Assembly: GCA_947494205.1 (NCBI GenBank)
Contig: CANLUH010000009.1
Coordinates: 86,981-150,980 of the forward strand
Direction: 5' to 3'
Source of the DNA: an uncultured Flavobacteriaceae bacterium
GTDB taxonomy: Bacteria; Bacteroidota; Bacteroidia; Flavobacteriales; Flavobacteriaceae
Length of the DNA: 64,000 bases
The position numbers and the translations under genes are program-made. The first letter of the stretch is position 1. The number at the start of each line of letters is the position of its first letter. Below the pieces are notes generated by a model that saw nothing but the letters and a program-made list of their open reading frames with translations, had not been told where the DNA came from and ran no database searches. Of the stretch, positions 44,864 through 53,537 are shown piece by piece.

Positions 44864-47441
44864 ACAATTACCTTTGAAAACATATTTACAATACGCCCTA
44901 ATTGTATTATTTACAATTAGCAGTTTTATTACACAAGCCCAGACCTTTACTAATGGTAAAAAATATACCATTGCAGAAATAACAGTAAAAGGTAACACCT
45001 CCTTTAGTGGCCAAACCATAGTTACCTACTCTGGCCTTAGAAAAGGTGACGAGATTGTAATACCAGGAGAAAAAATTAGTAATGCCATAAAAAAATTATG
45101 GAAAACAAACCTATTTAGTGATATTGAGTTATACATTACTAAAATAGAAGGACTAAATGCTACTTTAGAAATTAGACTATCGGATTTACCTGAATTAAAT
45201 GATGTAAAAATTACGGGGGTAAAAAAAGGAAAAAAAGAAGCGTTAATAAAAGATAATAAGTTAAATAAAGGTACCAAAGTAACCGAAAACTTAATAACTA
45301 CTACTAAAAACTACCTTCAAAACAAATACAAAAAAGAAGGTTTTTTAAACACTAAGGTTAATGTAAATACTATAGAACTACAAGACTCTATAAAAAAATC
45401 TCGCGTTAATATGGTAGTTGCCATAGACAAAGGAGAAAAAGTAAAAATTAAAGACATCACCTTTAAAGGGAACAGTGTTTTAAGTGCAAAAAAGCTTAGA
45501 AAAGCAATGAGGAATACGAAGAAGAAGAATCCTATTCGTATTTTTAAACGCTCTAAATACATAGAAGCAGACTTTAAAGACGACTTAGTCTCTTTAATAG
45601 ATAAGTATAAAGAAAATGGTTACAGAGATGCCCGTGTACTTGCAGACACTATAACTAAAAATAGCGATGGTACTATTAACATAGGTATTACTGTAGAAGA
45701 AGGGGCTAAATATACTTTTGGAAACATTGAATTTATAGGAAATACTGTATACTCTGACGAGACTTTAAGACGCCAATTAAAAATTGAAAAAGGAGACACT
45801 TATAATGGCGTTTTATTAGCTGAAAGAATTGCTGACGAAACAAGACCAGATGGAGACGATATTACCAATTTATATCAAGACCATGGTTACCTATTCTCTA
45901 CTATTAATCCAGTAGAAGTTAATGCAGATGGAAATGTTATAGACATGGAAATTAGAATTACAGAAGGTAAACCTGTATACTTTAACAAAATATCTGTAGT
46001 TGGTAACGAAAAAACAAACGACCATGTTATATACAGAGAGATAAGAACACGTCCGGGAGAACTATACAGTAAAGCTTTAGTTGTAAGAACGGTTCGAGAG
46101 CTAAGTCAATTAGGATTTTTCGATGCTGCTCAAATAGACCCACAATTTAAAAATGCAAACCCAGAAGATGGTACTATAGATATAGAGTACGGTGTTGTAG
46201 AATCTGGATCTAGCCAGATAGAACTACAAGGTGGTTATGGTGGTGGTGGTTTTATAGGTACTTTAGGGTTATCTTTTAACAACTTTGCACTAAAAGATAT
46301 CTTTAAAAAGGATGCTTATAAACCTATACCTTCAGGAGATGGACAAAAACTTGCATTACGTTTACAAGCTAGTCGTTTCTTTCAAACGTACAGCTTCTCG
46401 TTCTCAGAACCATGGTTAGGTGGTAAAAAACCAGTACAGTTTTCTACCTCTTTATCACATACAAAACAGTTTTTATTTAACCCACAAACAAGAAGTGCAG
46501 ATAAAGACAGACGTTTTAATATTACTGGTATAACAGTAGGTTTAGCAAAACGTTTATCTGTACCAGATGATTACTTTACATTATCGCAAGCACTAAGTTT
46601 CCAACACTACGATTTAAAAAACTATAATACAGGGCTATTTACATTTGGTGATGGTTACTCTAACAACCTATCGTATACCGTAGGATTAAGCCGTAATAAC
46701 ACAGCTAACGATCCTATATTCCCTACAAGAGGTTCTAGTTTTACAGCAACGGCAAAACTATCTATACCTTACTCTATATTTAATGGTGTAGACTACAAGT
46801 CGCTAAGGCAAGAACGTGCCGTAAACCAAGGTATAATAAACGATGGTAATAACTCTGTAGCAGATAGAAATGCAGCTTCAGCAAGAGTTTCTCAAATAGA
46901 TCAAGAACGTTTTAAATGGTTAGAGTTCTATAAAGTAAAGTTTAAAGGTGATTGGTATACTAAATTAGTAGACAAATTTGTATTTAAGTCTACTGTAGAA
47001 TTTGGATTCTTAGGTGCATACAACCAAGATAGAGGTATTATTCCTTTCGAGCGTTTCTTTGTTGGAGGAGATGGTCTAGGGGCTGTAAGTTTAGATGGTA
47101 GAGAAGCTATTGCTTTACGTGGTTACCCAAACCAAGCATTGTCTACACAAGACGGTGGTACTATTTACAACAAATTCTCTTTAGAGTTACGTTACCCAAT
47201 AACACTAAAACAAAGTGCTAAAATATATGCATTAGGATTTTTAGAGGCAGGTGGATCTTATAGTAACTTTAGAAATTACGATCCATTTAATGTTAATAGA
47301 TCTGCAGGTTTTGGAGTTAGAATATTTATGCCAGCATTTGGTCTATTAGGTATAGATTTCGGTCATGGTTTCGACTCCTTACCAGGACAAACTATTAAGC
47401 ACGGTTGGGAAACACACTTTATAATAGGACAACAATTCTAA
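44847..47441 (+). CDS. bamA: outer membrane protein assembly factor BamA
   Basis: About 864 residues. No ATG is available. GTG at 44847 (17-nt overlap with uppS) gives a clean signal peptide ending ITQAQ; TTG at 44835 or 44808 are alternatives. Five POTRA domains occupy about 30-420, with blocks like YTIAEITVKGNTSFSGQTI and FNKISVVGNEKTNDHVI. The Omp85 barrel follows and has the conserved FFVGGDGLGAVSLDGREAIALRGY region (lid loop) and a C-terminal aromatic WETHFIIGQQF. It inserts outer-membrane proteins. Confidence 0.96.
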   Translation: MNKSAKQLPLKTYLQYALIVLFTISSFITQAQTFTNGKKYTIAEITVKGNTSFSGQTIVTYSGLRKGDEIVIPGEKISNAIKKLWKTNLFSDIELYITKIEGLNATLEIRLSDLPELNDVKITGVKKGKKEALIKDNKLNKGTKVTENLITTTKNYLQNKYKKEGFLNTKVNVNTIELQDSIKKSRVNMVVAIDKGEKVKIKDITFKGNSVLSAKKLRKAMRNTKKKNPIRIFKRSKYIEADFKDDLVSLIDKYKENGYRDARVLADTITKNSDGTINIGITVEEGAKYTFGNIEFIGNTVYSDETLRRQLKIEKGDTYNGVLLAERIADETRPDGDDITNLYQDHGYLFSTINPVEVNADGNVIDMEIRITEGKPVYFNKISVVGNEKTNDHVIYREIRTRPGELYSKALVVRTVRELSQLGFFDAAQIDPQFKNANPEDGTIDIEYGVVESGSSQIELQGGYGGGGFIGTLGLSFNNFALKDIFKKDAYKPIPSGDGQKLALRLQASRFFQTYSFSFSEPWLGGKKPVQFSTSLSHTKQFLFNPQTRSADKDRRFNITGITVGLAKRLSVPDDYFTLSQALSFQHYDLKNYNTGLFTFGDGYSNNLSYTVGLSRNNTANDPIFPTRGSSFTATAKLSIPYSIFNGVDYKSLRQERAVNQGIINDGNNSVADRNAASARVSQIDQERFKWLEFYKVKFKGDWYTKLVDKFVFKSTVEFGFLGAYNQDRGIIPFERFFVGGDGLGAVSLDGREAIALRGYPNQALSTQDGGTIYNKFSLELRYPITLKQSAKIYALGFLEAGGSYSNFRNYDPFNVNRSAGFGVRIFMPAFGLLGIDFGHGFDSLPGQTIKHGWETHFIIGQQF

Positions 47442-47679
47442 AAAAGATAGCTTAAATATTACAATTTATAGGCTAATAAATATGTTCGGTTTCTTTAAAT
47501 TTTTATTTTTGGCACGATATTTTCAATGTACAGTTTGAAGATTTGATTCCCGAATTAAAAATTTTAAAGTTAAAATTCATTACTTTTAGTCGATTAATTC
47601 AAAATAAAAACAGAATCAAAGCAATCATCTGTAAAATTTTGAGTTTATAGGAGTAATAAATATTAAAATATTAAAACAG

Positions 47680-48699
47680 ATGAAATTAAAAGTTCTTTTT
47701 TTACTGACTTTAGTGTCTATGCTAAGTCTATCCGTTAATGCACAGCGAGGTGTAAGAATAGGATACATAGATACAGAATATATTTTAGAAAATGTTCCTG
47801 AATATAGTGAAGCTACTTCTCAGTTAGAGTCCAAAGTAAATAAATGGAAAAGCGAAATTGAAGGTAAATTAAGTGCTATAGAACAAAAGCGTAAAGAGTT
47901 GAATAATGAAAAAGCACTTTTAACAAAAGAGCTTATAGAAGAACGCGAAGAAGATTTATTTTTTGAAGAAAAAGAAGTCTTAGAATACCAACAAAAACGA
48001 TTTGGTCCGCAAGGCGATTTAATTATTCAGAAAAAACAATTAATGCAGCCAATACAAGATCAAATATTTCAGGCGGTACAAGATTTAGCCAAAAAGAAAA
48101 AGTTTGACTTTATTTTTGATAAATCGGCAGATGTAGTCATGTTATATTCAGCAGAACGCTTTGATGTAAGTGAGCAAGTGTTAAGAACAATAACAAGAAC
48201 GTCTAAACGTAAGCAACTAAAATCTAAGGCGGACAAAAAAGCGGCTAAAGAAGAAGACCTTACAGTAGAGGTAAATGAAGGAAAAGACGAAAGAGCTTTA
48301 GCTTTAGAAAAGAAAAAAGCAGATAGAGAAAAGTTAGTAGAAGAGCGTAAAAAGAAAATTTTAGAAGCTAGAGAAGCAAAGAAAAAAGCAGCAGCAGATC
48401 GCAAAGCTAAAATACTAGAAGAGCGTAAAAAGAAAAAAGAAGCAGCTGCAAACAAAAATACTCCACCTGCTCCAGGTGCAACAATTGAAGCTGGTGAGGA
48501 AGATGCTAAAACGAGTGAAGGAACTGAAGCAAAAACAGACGAACCTAAAACAAGAGAGCAACTTTTAGAAGAAAAGAAACAAAAGAAATTAGCAGATAGA
48601 GCTGCTCGTAAAAAGGCACTAGAAGATAGAAAAAAGAAAATCTTAGAAGATCGCAAAAAAGCTAAAGAAGAAAAAGAGGGCGAAACAGACGACAACTAA
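47680..48699 (+). CDS. OmpH/Skp-family chaperone with long charged C-terminal tail
   Basis: 339 residues with a signal peptide ending VNAQ. The N-terminal ~170 residues are Skp/OmpH (RIGYIDTEYILENVPEYSEATSQLESKV, then QDLAKKKKFDFIFDKSADVVMLYS). From about 170 on, the protein is Lys/Glu/Ala/Arg-rich with repeated units of type EERKKKILEAREAKKKA, likely a long helix or coiled coil. Skp normally has ~160 residues, so the tail doubles it. It binds unfolded outer-membrane proteins in the periplasm. The gap 47442-47679 shows no gene. Confidence 0.88.
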   Translation: MKLKVLFLLTLVSMLSLSVNAQRGVRIGYIDTEYILENVPEYSEATSQLESKVNKWKSEIEGKLSAIEQKRKELNNEKALLTKELIEEREEDLFFEEKEVLEYQQKRFGPQGDLIIQKKQLMQPIQDQIFQAVQDLAKKKKFDFIFDKSADVVMLYSAERFDVSEQVLRTITRTSKRKQLKSKADKKAAKEEDLTVEVNEGKDERALALEKKKADREKLVEERKKKILEAREAKKKAAADRKAKILEERKKKKEAAANKNTPPAPGATIEAGEEDAKTSEGTEAKTDEPKTREQLLEEKKQKKLADRAARKKALEDRKKKILEDRKKAKEEKEGETDDN

Positions 48700-48743
48700 G
48701 ACCTAATAATTAATATTTATAACACACAAATACTATTTTAAAA

Positions 48744-49253
48744 ATGAAACAATTTAAAACATTATTAATCGCAGCGGCATTATTTATAGGAGCTACAAGC
48801 TTTATGAGCGCACAAAGTAAAGTAGCTCACATTAATACACAGCTTTTAATAAAAGACATGCCGGAAATGACTGCTGCTAGAGCAGAAATGGAGAAGTTAG
48901 GTAAAACCTACGAAACAGACATACAAGTATCTGCTAAAGAACTTCAAGACAAAATGAAACGTTACGATTCTGAAGCTGCGTCTCAAACAGACGAAGAAAA
49001 CAGTAAGCGTGTAGAAGAGGTAAAAGGAATGGAAGCTAGCATTCGCCAGTACCAAGCACAAGCACAACAAGATTTACAAAACAAAGAGATAGAGTTATTA
49101 AAACCTATTACAGAAAAAGCAAAAGCTGCTATATTAAAAGTTGCTAAAGCACAAGGTTTTGATTACGTATTAGATTCTACTCAAGGTGGAGGTGTAATCA
49201 TGGCTGAAGGTAAAGATTTACTTGCCGACGTAAAAAAAGAATTAGGATTTTAA
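48744..49253 (+). CDS. OmpH/Skp-family periplasmic chaperone
   Basis: 169 residues, standard length, with a signal peptide ending MSAQ. It reads KVAHINTQLLIKDMPEMTAARAEMEKLGKTY and ends AQGFDYVLDSTQGGGVIMAEGKDLLADV. It is 44 nt after the long OmpH gene and downstream of bamA, the usual place. It probably forms trimers like Skp. Confidence 0.93.
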   Translation: MKQFKTLLIAAALFIGATSFMSAQSKVAHINTQLLIKDMPEMTAARAEMEKLGKTYETDIQVSAKELQDKMKRYDSEAASQTDEENSKRVEEVKGMEASIRQYQAQAQQDLQNKEIELLKPITEKAKAAILKVAKAQGFDYVLDSTQGGGVIMAEGKDLLADVKKELGF

Positions 49254-49280
49254 TTAAAACCCTAAAAGTAAATACTAAAC

Positions 49281-49316
49281 AAAAGCTGTCTTTTTAAGAC
49301 GGCTTTTGTATTTTTA
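49281..49316 (+). terminator. terminator after the second OmpH gene
   Basis: Stem AAAAGC-T-GTCTT / AAGAC-G-GCTTTT (one G-U pair) with T-rich tail. Confidence 0.75.
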
Positions 49317-49346
49317 TAACTTATCTTGATAAGTGTATATTAAACA

Positions 49347-50129
49347 ATGAAAAAACACCCCATAGGCCTATTCGATTCTGGAGTTGGTGGAACTTCCATT
49401 TGGAAAGCCATTAATACACTCTTACCAAACGAAAACACTATTTACTTAGCAGATAGTAAACATGCTCCATATGGACCAAAAGGGGAAGCTAAAATTATAG
49501 AGCTTAGTATTAAGAACACAGAGTTTTTATTAAGCGAAGGTTGTAAACTTATTGTTGTAGCTTGTAACACTGCCACCACTAATGCTATTAAAGTATTACG
49601 AGAACGTTTTAATGTCCCATTTATAGGTATAGAACCTGCAATAAAACCTGCTGCTTTACAAACGAAGACAAAAGCTATTGGTGTATTAGCTACAAAGGGC
49701 ACACTTTCTAGCCATTTATTTCATAGAACAACAGATTTATACTCTAACGGCATAACGATTATAGAACGTGTTGGTGAAGGTATCGTTCCATTAGTTGAAA
49801 GTGGTAACATAGAGTCTAAAATCATGCAAGACTTACTAAAACGATACATGGAACCTATGCTAAAGGCTAATATTGATTATTTGGTTTTAGGCTGTACACA
49901 TTACCCCTATTTAATTCCGCAATTGACTAAAATACTACCTCAGCATATTAAAATTATAGATTCTGGTGAAGCTGTTGCTAAACAGACTAAAGCTATTTTA
50001 GAAACCAATCAATTACTAAGTCTTTCTAAAACAAATGCCTCACATCAGTTTTACACCAATGCAAATAATGTATCGGTTATGGCAGATTTATTAGCTGGTG
50101 ATTTTAATGTATCTTATTTAGATTTTTAA
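49347..50129 (+). CDS. murI: glutamate racemase
   Basis: 260 residues. It makes D-glutamate for peptidoglycan. The two catalytic Cys are in VACNTATTNA near residue 72 and in LGCTHYPYL near 182; the substrate loop is GLFDSGVGGTSIW. It is the last gene of the envelope cluster. Confidence 0.97.
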   Translation: MKKHPIGLFDSGVGGTSIWKAINTLLPNENTIYLADSKHAPYGPKGEAKIIELSIKNTEFLLSEGCKLIVVACNTATTNAIKVLRERFNVPFIGIEPAIKPAALQTKTKAIGVLATKGTLSSHLFHRTTDLYSNGITIIERVGEGIVPLVESGNIESKIMQDLLKRYMEPMLKANIDYLVLGCTHYPYLIPQLTKILPQHIKIIDSGEAVAKQTKAILETNQLLSLSKTNASHQFYTNANNVSVMADLLAGDFNVSYLDF

Positions 50130-50137
50130 TACGTTTT

Positions 50138-50332
50138 TCGATACGTTTTCGTTTACCCTGTGCTGAGCGTGGACGAAGTATCAAAACACTCGAACTGACG
50201 GTACTTTGTTAGTTCTCAATTTCGTTCGTGCAAGTAATACGTCAACCGTTATCCACTAACGTCACGTTGAATAGTTTTGTGTAGCCAAAGCGGAACAAAA
50301 TGGTATCGATACGCTTGGTTAGTTACCAATTT
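50138..50332. repeat. REP-like intergenic repeat cluster
   Basis: The gap between murI and the DoxX-like gene holds phrases such as CGATACGTTTTCG, CCCTGTGCTGAGCGTGG and ACGAAGTATC (50138-50181), then GGTATCGATACGC near 50302. Versions of this palindromic phrase (CCCTGAGCGTAGTCGAAGTATC) are common dispersed intergenic repeats in Bacteroidota. No gene is visible here. Confidence 0.45.
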
Positions 50333-50364
50333 CAATTGATGAGTGTCTTTACACTAAACCCTAT

Positions 50365-50724
50365 TTAATCTTCTTTTTTATGAAATGATTTAGGCATTCT
50401 AATATAAGCTGCAAAAACAGTACACATCACTATTAAAATGGCAACTTCATAAGGTTTTCCTTTATATAGATGAATTATTGTAATAAATGTCATGTATAGT
50501 GCTAATAAACCTGCACCAAATAACACTGTTCTATTATATAAGAACAAAGCAGTAGCCACTACTAAAAAAACACCAACCGAAAACATTAAGGCGCCATTCT
50601 CTATAACTTTTCCCGTTTGGTTTGGCTCTAATAATTTATTAAACGCATTTGGGATATAAAACAATGTTATAATTAAAGATGGTAACCATGTTACTACAGT
50701 TTTGAATACTTGTGTAAATCTCAT
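50365..50724 (-). CDS. DoxX-like small membrane protein
   Basis: 119 residues with four predicted membrane segments (WLPSLIITLFYIPNAFNKLL; FSVGVFLVVATALFLYN; TVLFGAGLLALYMTFITII; VAILIVMCTVFAAYI). The layout is that of short DoxX-like proteins. DoxX proteins accompany MNIO clusters (BufD/GigD) in other bacteria. The link here is only by proximity, since an opposing gene lies between. The function is unknown. Confidence 0.55.
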   Translation of the reverse strand: MRFTQVFKTVVTWLPSLIITLFYIPNAFNKLLEPNQTGKVIENGALMFSVGVFLVVATALFLYNRTVLFGAGLLALYMTFITIIHLYKGKPYEVAILIVMCTVFAAYIRMPKSFHKKED

Positions 50725-50894
50725 TTTTTAAACAGTTTTTAGATGTATTTATATTCAAATCTATTACTTGTTTATTAACCTTTAAGTTGTAAATGATTAA
50801 GCGTTACTAGTTAATTATTAAACGTTGATTTTTAGTGGTTATCTGTGTGTGTTTTGAAAACGATTATTAGTTTTTGAAGTACTTACTCTAGTAT

Positions 50895-50927
50895 CGTCAT
50901 TGCGAGGACGAAGGACGTGGCAATCTG
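50895..50927. repeat. REP-like element in the gap 50725-51210
   Basis: The stretch GTCATTGCGAGGACGAAGG...CGTGGCAATCT is a well-known kind of dispersed palindrome in Bacteroidota and other phyla. The rest of 50725-51210 shows no reading frame, tRNA or terminator that I can support. Confidence 0.5.
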
Positions 50928-51210
50928 TTTATGACTGAACATTACTTCTTTTTGGATGGAAGGTGTCTCGCAACAAGCTTTACTTTAAAAATAAGCTTCT
51001 CTATTTTAGGTAAAACCATCCGTGTTTTTCATTTTTAAAAACTCACTTTACTTTTTAAAGGAAGGAGTTAGAATTTGTGTTGTATTTGTCATTCTTGCCC
51101 TTTGTATCCACTCAGAATAAGCCCCAATAGGAAATCCACTAACTTTTAATAATTAATACATTTAAAAACGAAAAAGTAAGTTTCTAACAAACTCATAGAC
51201 TAAACCTCAC

Positions 51211-51561
51211 ATGAGTAAGCTCCTATTTGTTTATAATGCTAATTCTGGAATTGGAAATCTTGTTTTAGATGTTGCGCATAAGTTATTTCGTCCAGAAACG
51301 TATGCTTGTAATTTATGTGCTATTACGCACAATACATTCTCTGAAAACAAAACATGGAAAGCCTTTAGAGCTAAAAGTACTATAGATATGGATTTTTTAC
51401 ATATCGATGAATTTAAAGCTGAATACCCAGATTCTAATTTCAAATATCCTATAATACTACAACAGCATAATAATACGTTAACTTCTTTTTTAACCACAGA
51501 AGCTATAAATAAACTGACTTCTGTAGAAGATTTAATTACCGCTATTAAAACACACTATTAA
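51211..51561 (+). CDS. conserved small CxxC protein, unknown function
   Basis: 116 residues. It begins LLFVYNANSGIGNLVLDVAHKLF and continues PETYACNLCAITHNTF, with Cys33-x2-Cys36 and His40 in a row, then WKAFRAKS. I recognise this as a small conserved protein seen in many proteobacterial and flavobacterial genomes (FVYNADSG...CxLCxLTH), sometimes mislabelled GTPase. It has no P-loop. The Cys-Cys-His set suggests metal binding or redox. It runs tail to tail with the MNIO gene, overlapping by 4 nt. Confidence 0.7.
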   Translation: MSKLLFVYNANSGIGNLVLDVAHKLFRPETYACNLCAITHNTFSENKTWKAFRAKSTIDMDFLHIDEFKAEYPDSNFKYPIILQQHNNTLTSFLTTEAINKLTSVEDLITAIKTHY

Positions 51562-53021
51562 ACCTCAGCAAAACACTTCCAGTTTACTTTTGTCTCATCT
51601 GGTGTTATTTCAATTTCATAATCCCCTTCTTTACTTACAAATTCAGGTAATTTATAATCTGCTAATGCTTTTAACATTGGTGTTGGATCTGCACTAAATT
51701 GTGCTGTTCTTAATTTTTGATCTAATAACGTTTCAACTACAGCCATTTCATAATGTAACAGCTCGTAAATCCAATTCATTTTATAGTCTTTCGACTTTAA
51801 ATACGTGGCAAAATTTTTAGTTTCATTTAAAGCTATTTGTTCTGGTGGATATTTAGACCAGAAATCGTTTAAAATAGTTACAAAGGCAGCATTTCCTAGA
51901 ATAAGCATTAAATATGTACTACTTAATTTTAAAATACGCACAATCATAGAGGCCCTAAATTCGTTTATTAAAGTTCTATAGATAGCTATATTCTCTTTTT
52001 GATTAGATAATATATTTTGTGGTTGCTCTCTTCCTATAACTAGATTACTTAAAAATGTTTCCCATTCTGTTGGAGAAAAATTAGCATTAAACTCTTGCAA
52101 TCGCTTTGCTGCGTTAGGTGTTTTGGGTATGGTTTTAGTAATAGGTTGCCCTTTACTATTCCATAATAGTTTTACTTTTTCTAACTCGTTTATAATACCT
52201 TTTTCACCTACTTTTGGGATATACGATTCAAAAATCTCGTAAGTAATAGCTTTTAAGTTCTTAAAATGTGGAATATAGTCTTTGGTTAATGCCATTAGTC
52301 TATCGTCTATAGGTCCTGAATGAGAGTCTAGCCAAAAGCCATTCATTTCACTTCCGCCAGCAATATGTATTTCTATTACATGATCTAATGGAATCTGACT
52401 TAAAAAGGATTCTATACTTTGCCTTCCATTTAATTGGTTTGCAAATAGATTATGAATATCTAATAAAATGCCGCAGCCTGTTGCTTTGCATAGTTCTGCC
52501 ATAAAAACACCATCTGGTATTTCATTTGCATTAGGCTTTAAATAATTAACGCCTGTTTCTATTAATAGTGGTCTTTGTATACGTTCTTGAATGCGTTTAA
52601 TATTTGCAATGGTGTTTTCTAATCCTTTTTGGGTTTGGCAGGGTGGCAAAAAGAAACCTGTATCGAACTCGGTCGTGGTATTAAAACTTAAATGTTCGCT
52701 AATCCAAGGGCTATTAAATAGGTTGGCTGTATAGTCTATTAAATTAAGTTGCTCTACACTTGGTTGTAATGTGCCGCCTACTGGCGCACCAATACTATGT
52801 ACTAATTTAGTATATGGTAATGTATTAATATGTTCGAAAACATCTGTTGCAATTTTAATGTTATCGTTCTCATCTGTAATACACAGCGTTTGTGGTTCTA
52901 TAGCTAAAACATCTACTAATCCTTTAGGAAACTGCATGGCTTCTATTGCAAAACCATAAATAATGCCTACCCCTAGATTGGGTAGGCATTCAAACTTATC
53001 TTTTGATAGTTTTTGCATCAT
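51558..53021 (-). CDS. MNIO (DUF692) enzyme fused to a BufC/DUF2063-like domain
   Basis: 487 residues. Residues 1-285 are the DUF692 TIM-barrel typical of multinuclear non-heme iron oxidases. Candidate metal ligands are His75, His110 (ISEHLSF), Glu155 (IETGVNY), Asp188 and His190 (LLDIHNLFAN), Glu217 and His219 (EIHIAGG), Asp232 and His234 (DSHSG) and Glu262. Residues ~305-487 resemble the BufC/DUF2063 partner: ENIAIYR, then KYPPEQIALNE...FATYLKS and WIYELLHYEMAVVE. These partners are usually separate genes that hold the precursor. MNIOs modify Cys or Asn of RiPP precursors. It starts 8 nt after a Cys-rich precursor-like gene, its likely substrate. Confidence 0.85.
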   Translation of the reverse strand: MMQKLSKDKFECLPNLGVGIIYGFAIEAMQFPKGLVDVLAIEPQTLCITDENDNIKIATDVFEHINTLPYTKLVHSIGAPVGGTLQPSVEQLNLIDYTANLFNSPWISEHLSFNTTTEFDTGFFLPPCQTQKGLENTIANIKRIQERIQRPLLIETGVNYLKPNANEIPDGVFMAELCKATGCGILLDIHNLFANQLNGRQSIESFLSQIPLDHVIEIHIAGGSEMNGFWLDSHSGPIDDRLMALTKDYIPHFKNLKAITYEIFESYIPKVGEKGIINELEKVKLLWNSKGQPITKTIPKTPNAAKRLQEFNANFSPTEWETFLSNLVIGREQPQNILSNQKENIAIYRTLINEFRASMIVRILKLSSTYLMLILGNAAFVTILNDFWSKYPPEQIALNETKNFATYLKSKDYKMNWIYELLHYEMAVVETLLDQKLRTAQFSADPTPMLKALADYKLPEFVSKEGDYEIEITPDETKVNWKCFAEV

Positions 53022-53029
53022 CGTTTCTT

Positions 53030-53431
53030 TTATTGAAAGTTAAATGCAAAGTTGTTTTGAAAATGGATATCGTGTCCTGAGCAACAAGCTCTACATCCTA
53101 ATTCTTCAAAAATACTATCAATGGCTTGATCTACTAACTTAATGTTGTTAGCTACTTTTGGTGACATTGCTACAGATAATGTAGATTGTGATGGTGCTAC
53201 TAAAGTTTGTACGTTTTCAGTTCTAAACTGCGACTCTAGTCCGTCGTTAAGTACATAGTCCTGAATAGTACTAAAGTAACAGTCTGTTCCAGAGAAACAG
53301 GCACGGCAACCTAAGTTATCTAATAAGTCTGTGATTCCCTTTTTAAAAAGGTCTGCGTTGTAAGCGACTTTAGCCGGAATTGATAATTTAATTGTGTTTT
53401 TTTGGCTAAAGCATTTTGAATTTGCGTCCAT
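53030..53431 (-). CDS. putative MNIO-modified precursor with duplicated GCRAC motif
   Basis: 133 residues built from an internal duplication. Repeat 1 (about 17-53) ends LLDNLGCRACFSGTDCYF; repeat 2 (about 88-124) ends IFEELGCRACCSGHDIHF. Each has KVAxN followed by a helix and then GCRAC[FC]SG. Cysteines are at 7, 42, 45, 51, 113, 116 and 117. The gene is first in an operon with the MNIO enzyme. There is no signal peptide. I take it as the substrate of the enzyme because of this link and the Cys motif. It could instead be a metal-binding accessory protein. I know no named family that it fits. Confidence 0.6.
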   Translation of the reverse strand: MDANSKCFSQKNTIKLSIPAKVAYNADLFKKGITDLLDNLGCRACFSGTDCYFSTIQDYVLNDGLESQFRTENVQTLVAPSQSTLSVAMSPKVANNIKLVDQAIDSIFEELGCRACCSGHDIHFQNNFAFNFQ

Positions 53432-53537
53432 AATATAAAAAATTAATAGATTAATAATACTGCAAAAGTGTCTATTACTTTTTATAATTGAAAGAGTGAA
53501 TTCCTTGTTTAGATACAGTTTTTTAACTGACTAACAA

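Noticed and set aside
48300..48690. Repeated AAAGAAGAAAA-like units that might suggest a CRISPR or DNA tandem repeat
   Set aside because: The units vary in length and sequence and keep the reading frame of a charged helix; there are no spacers.
48069..48695. Minus-strand reading frame of 208 codons rich in Ser, Phe and Leu
   Set aside because: It is the reverse of the Lys/Glu-rich tail of the OmpH gene; its composition is the mirror of AAA/GAA codons.
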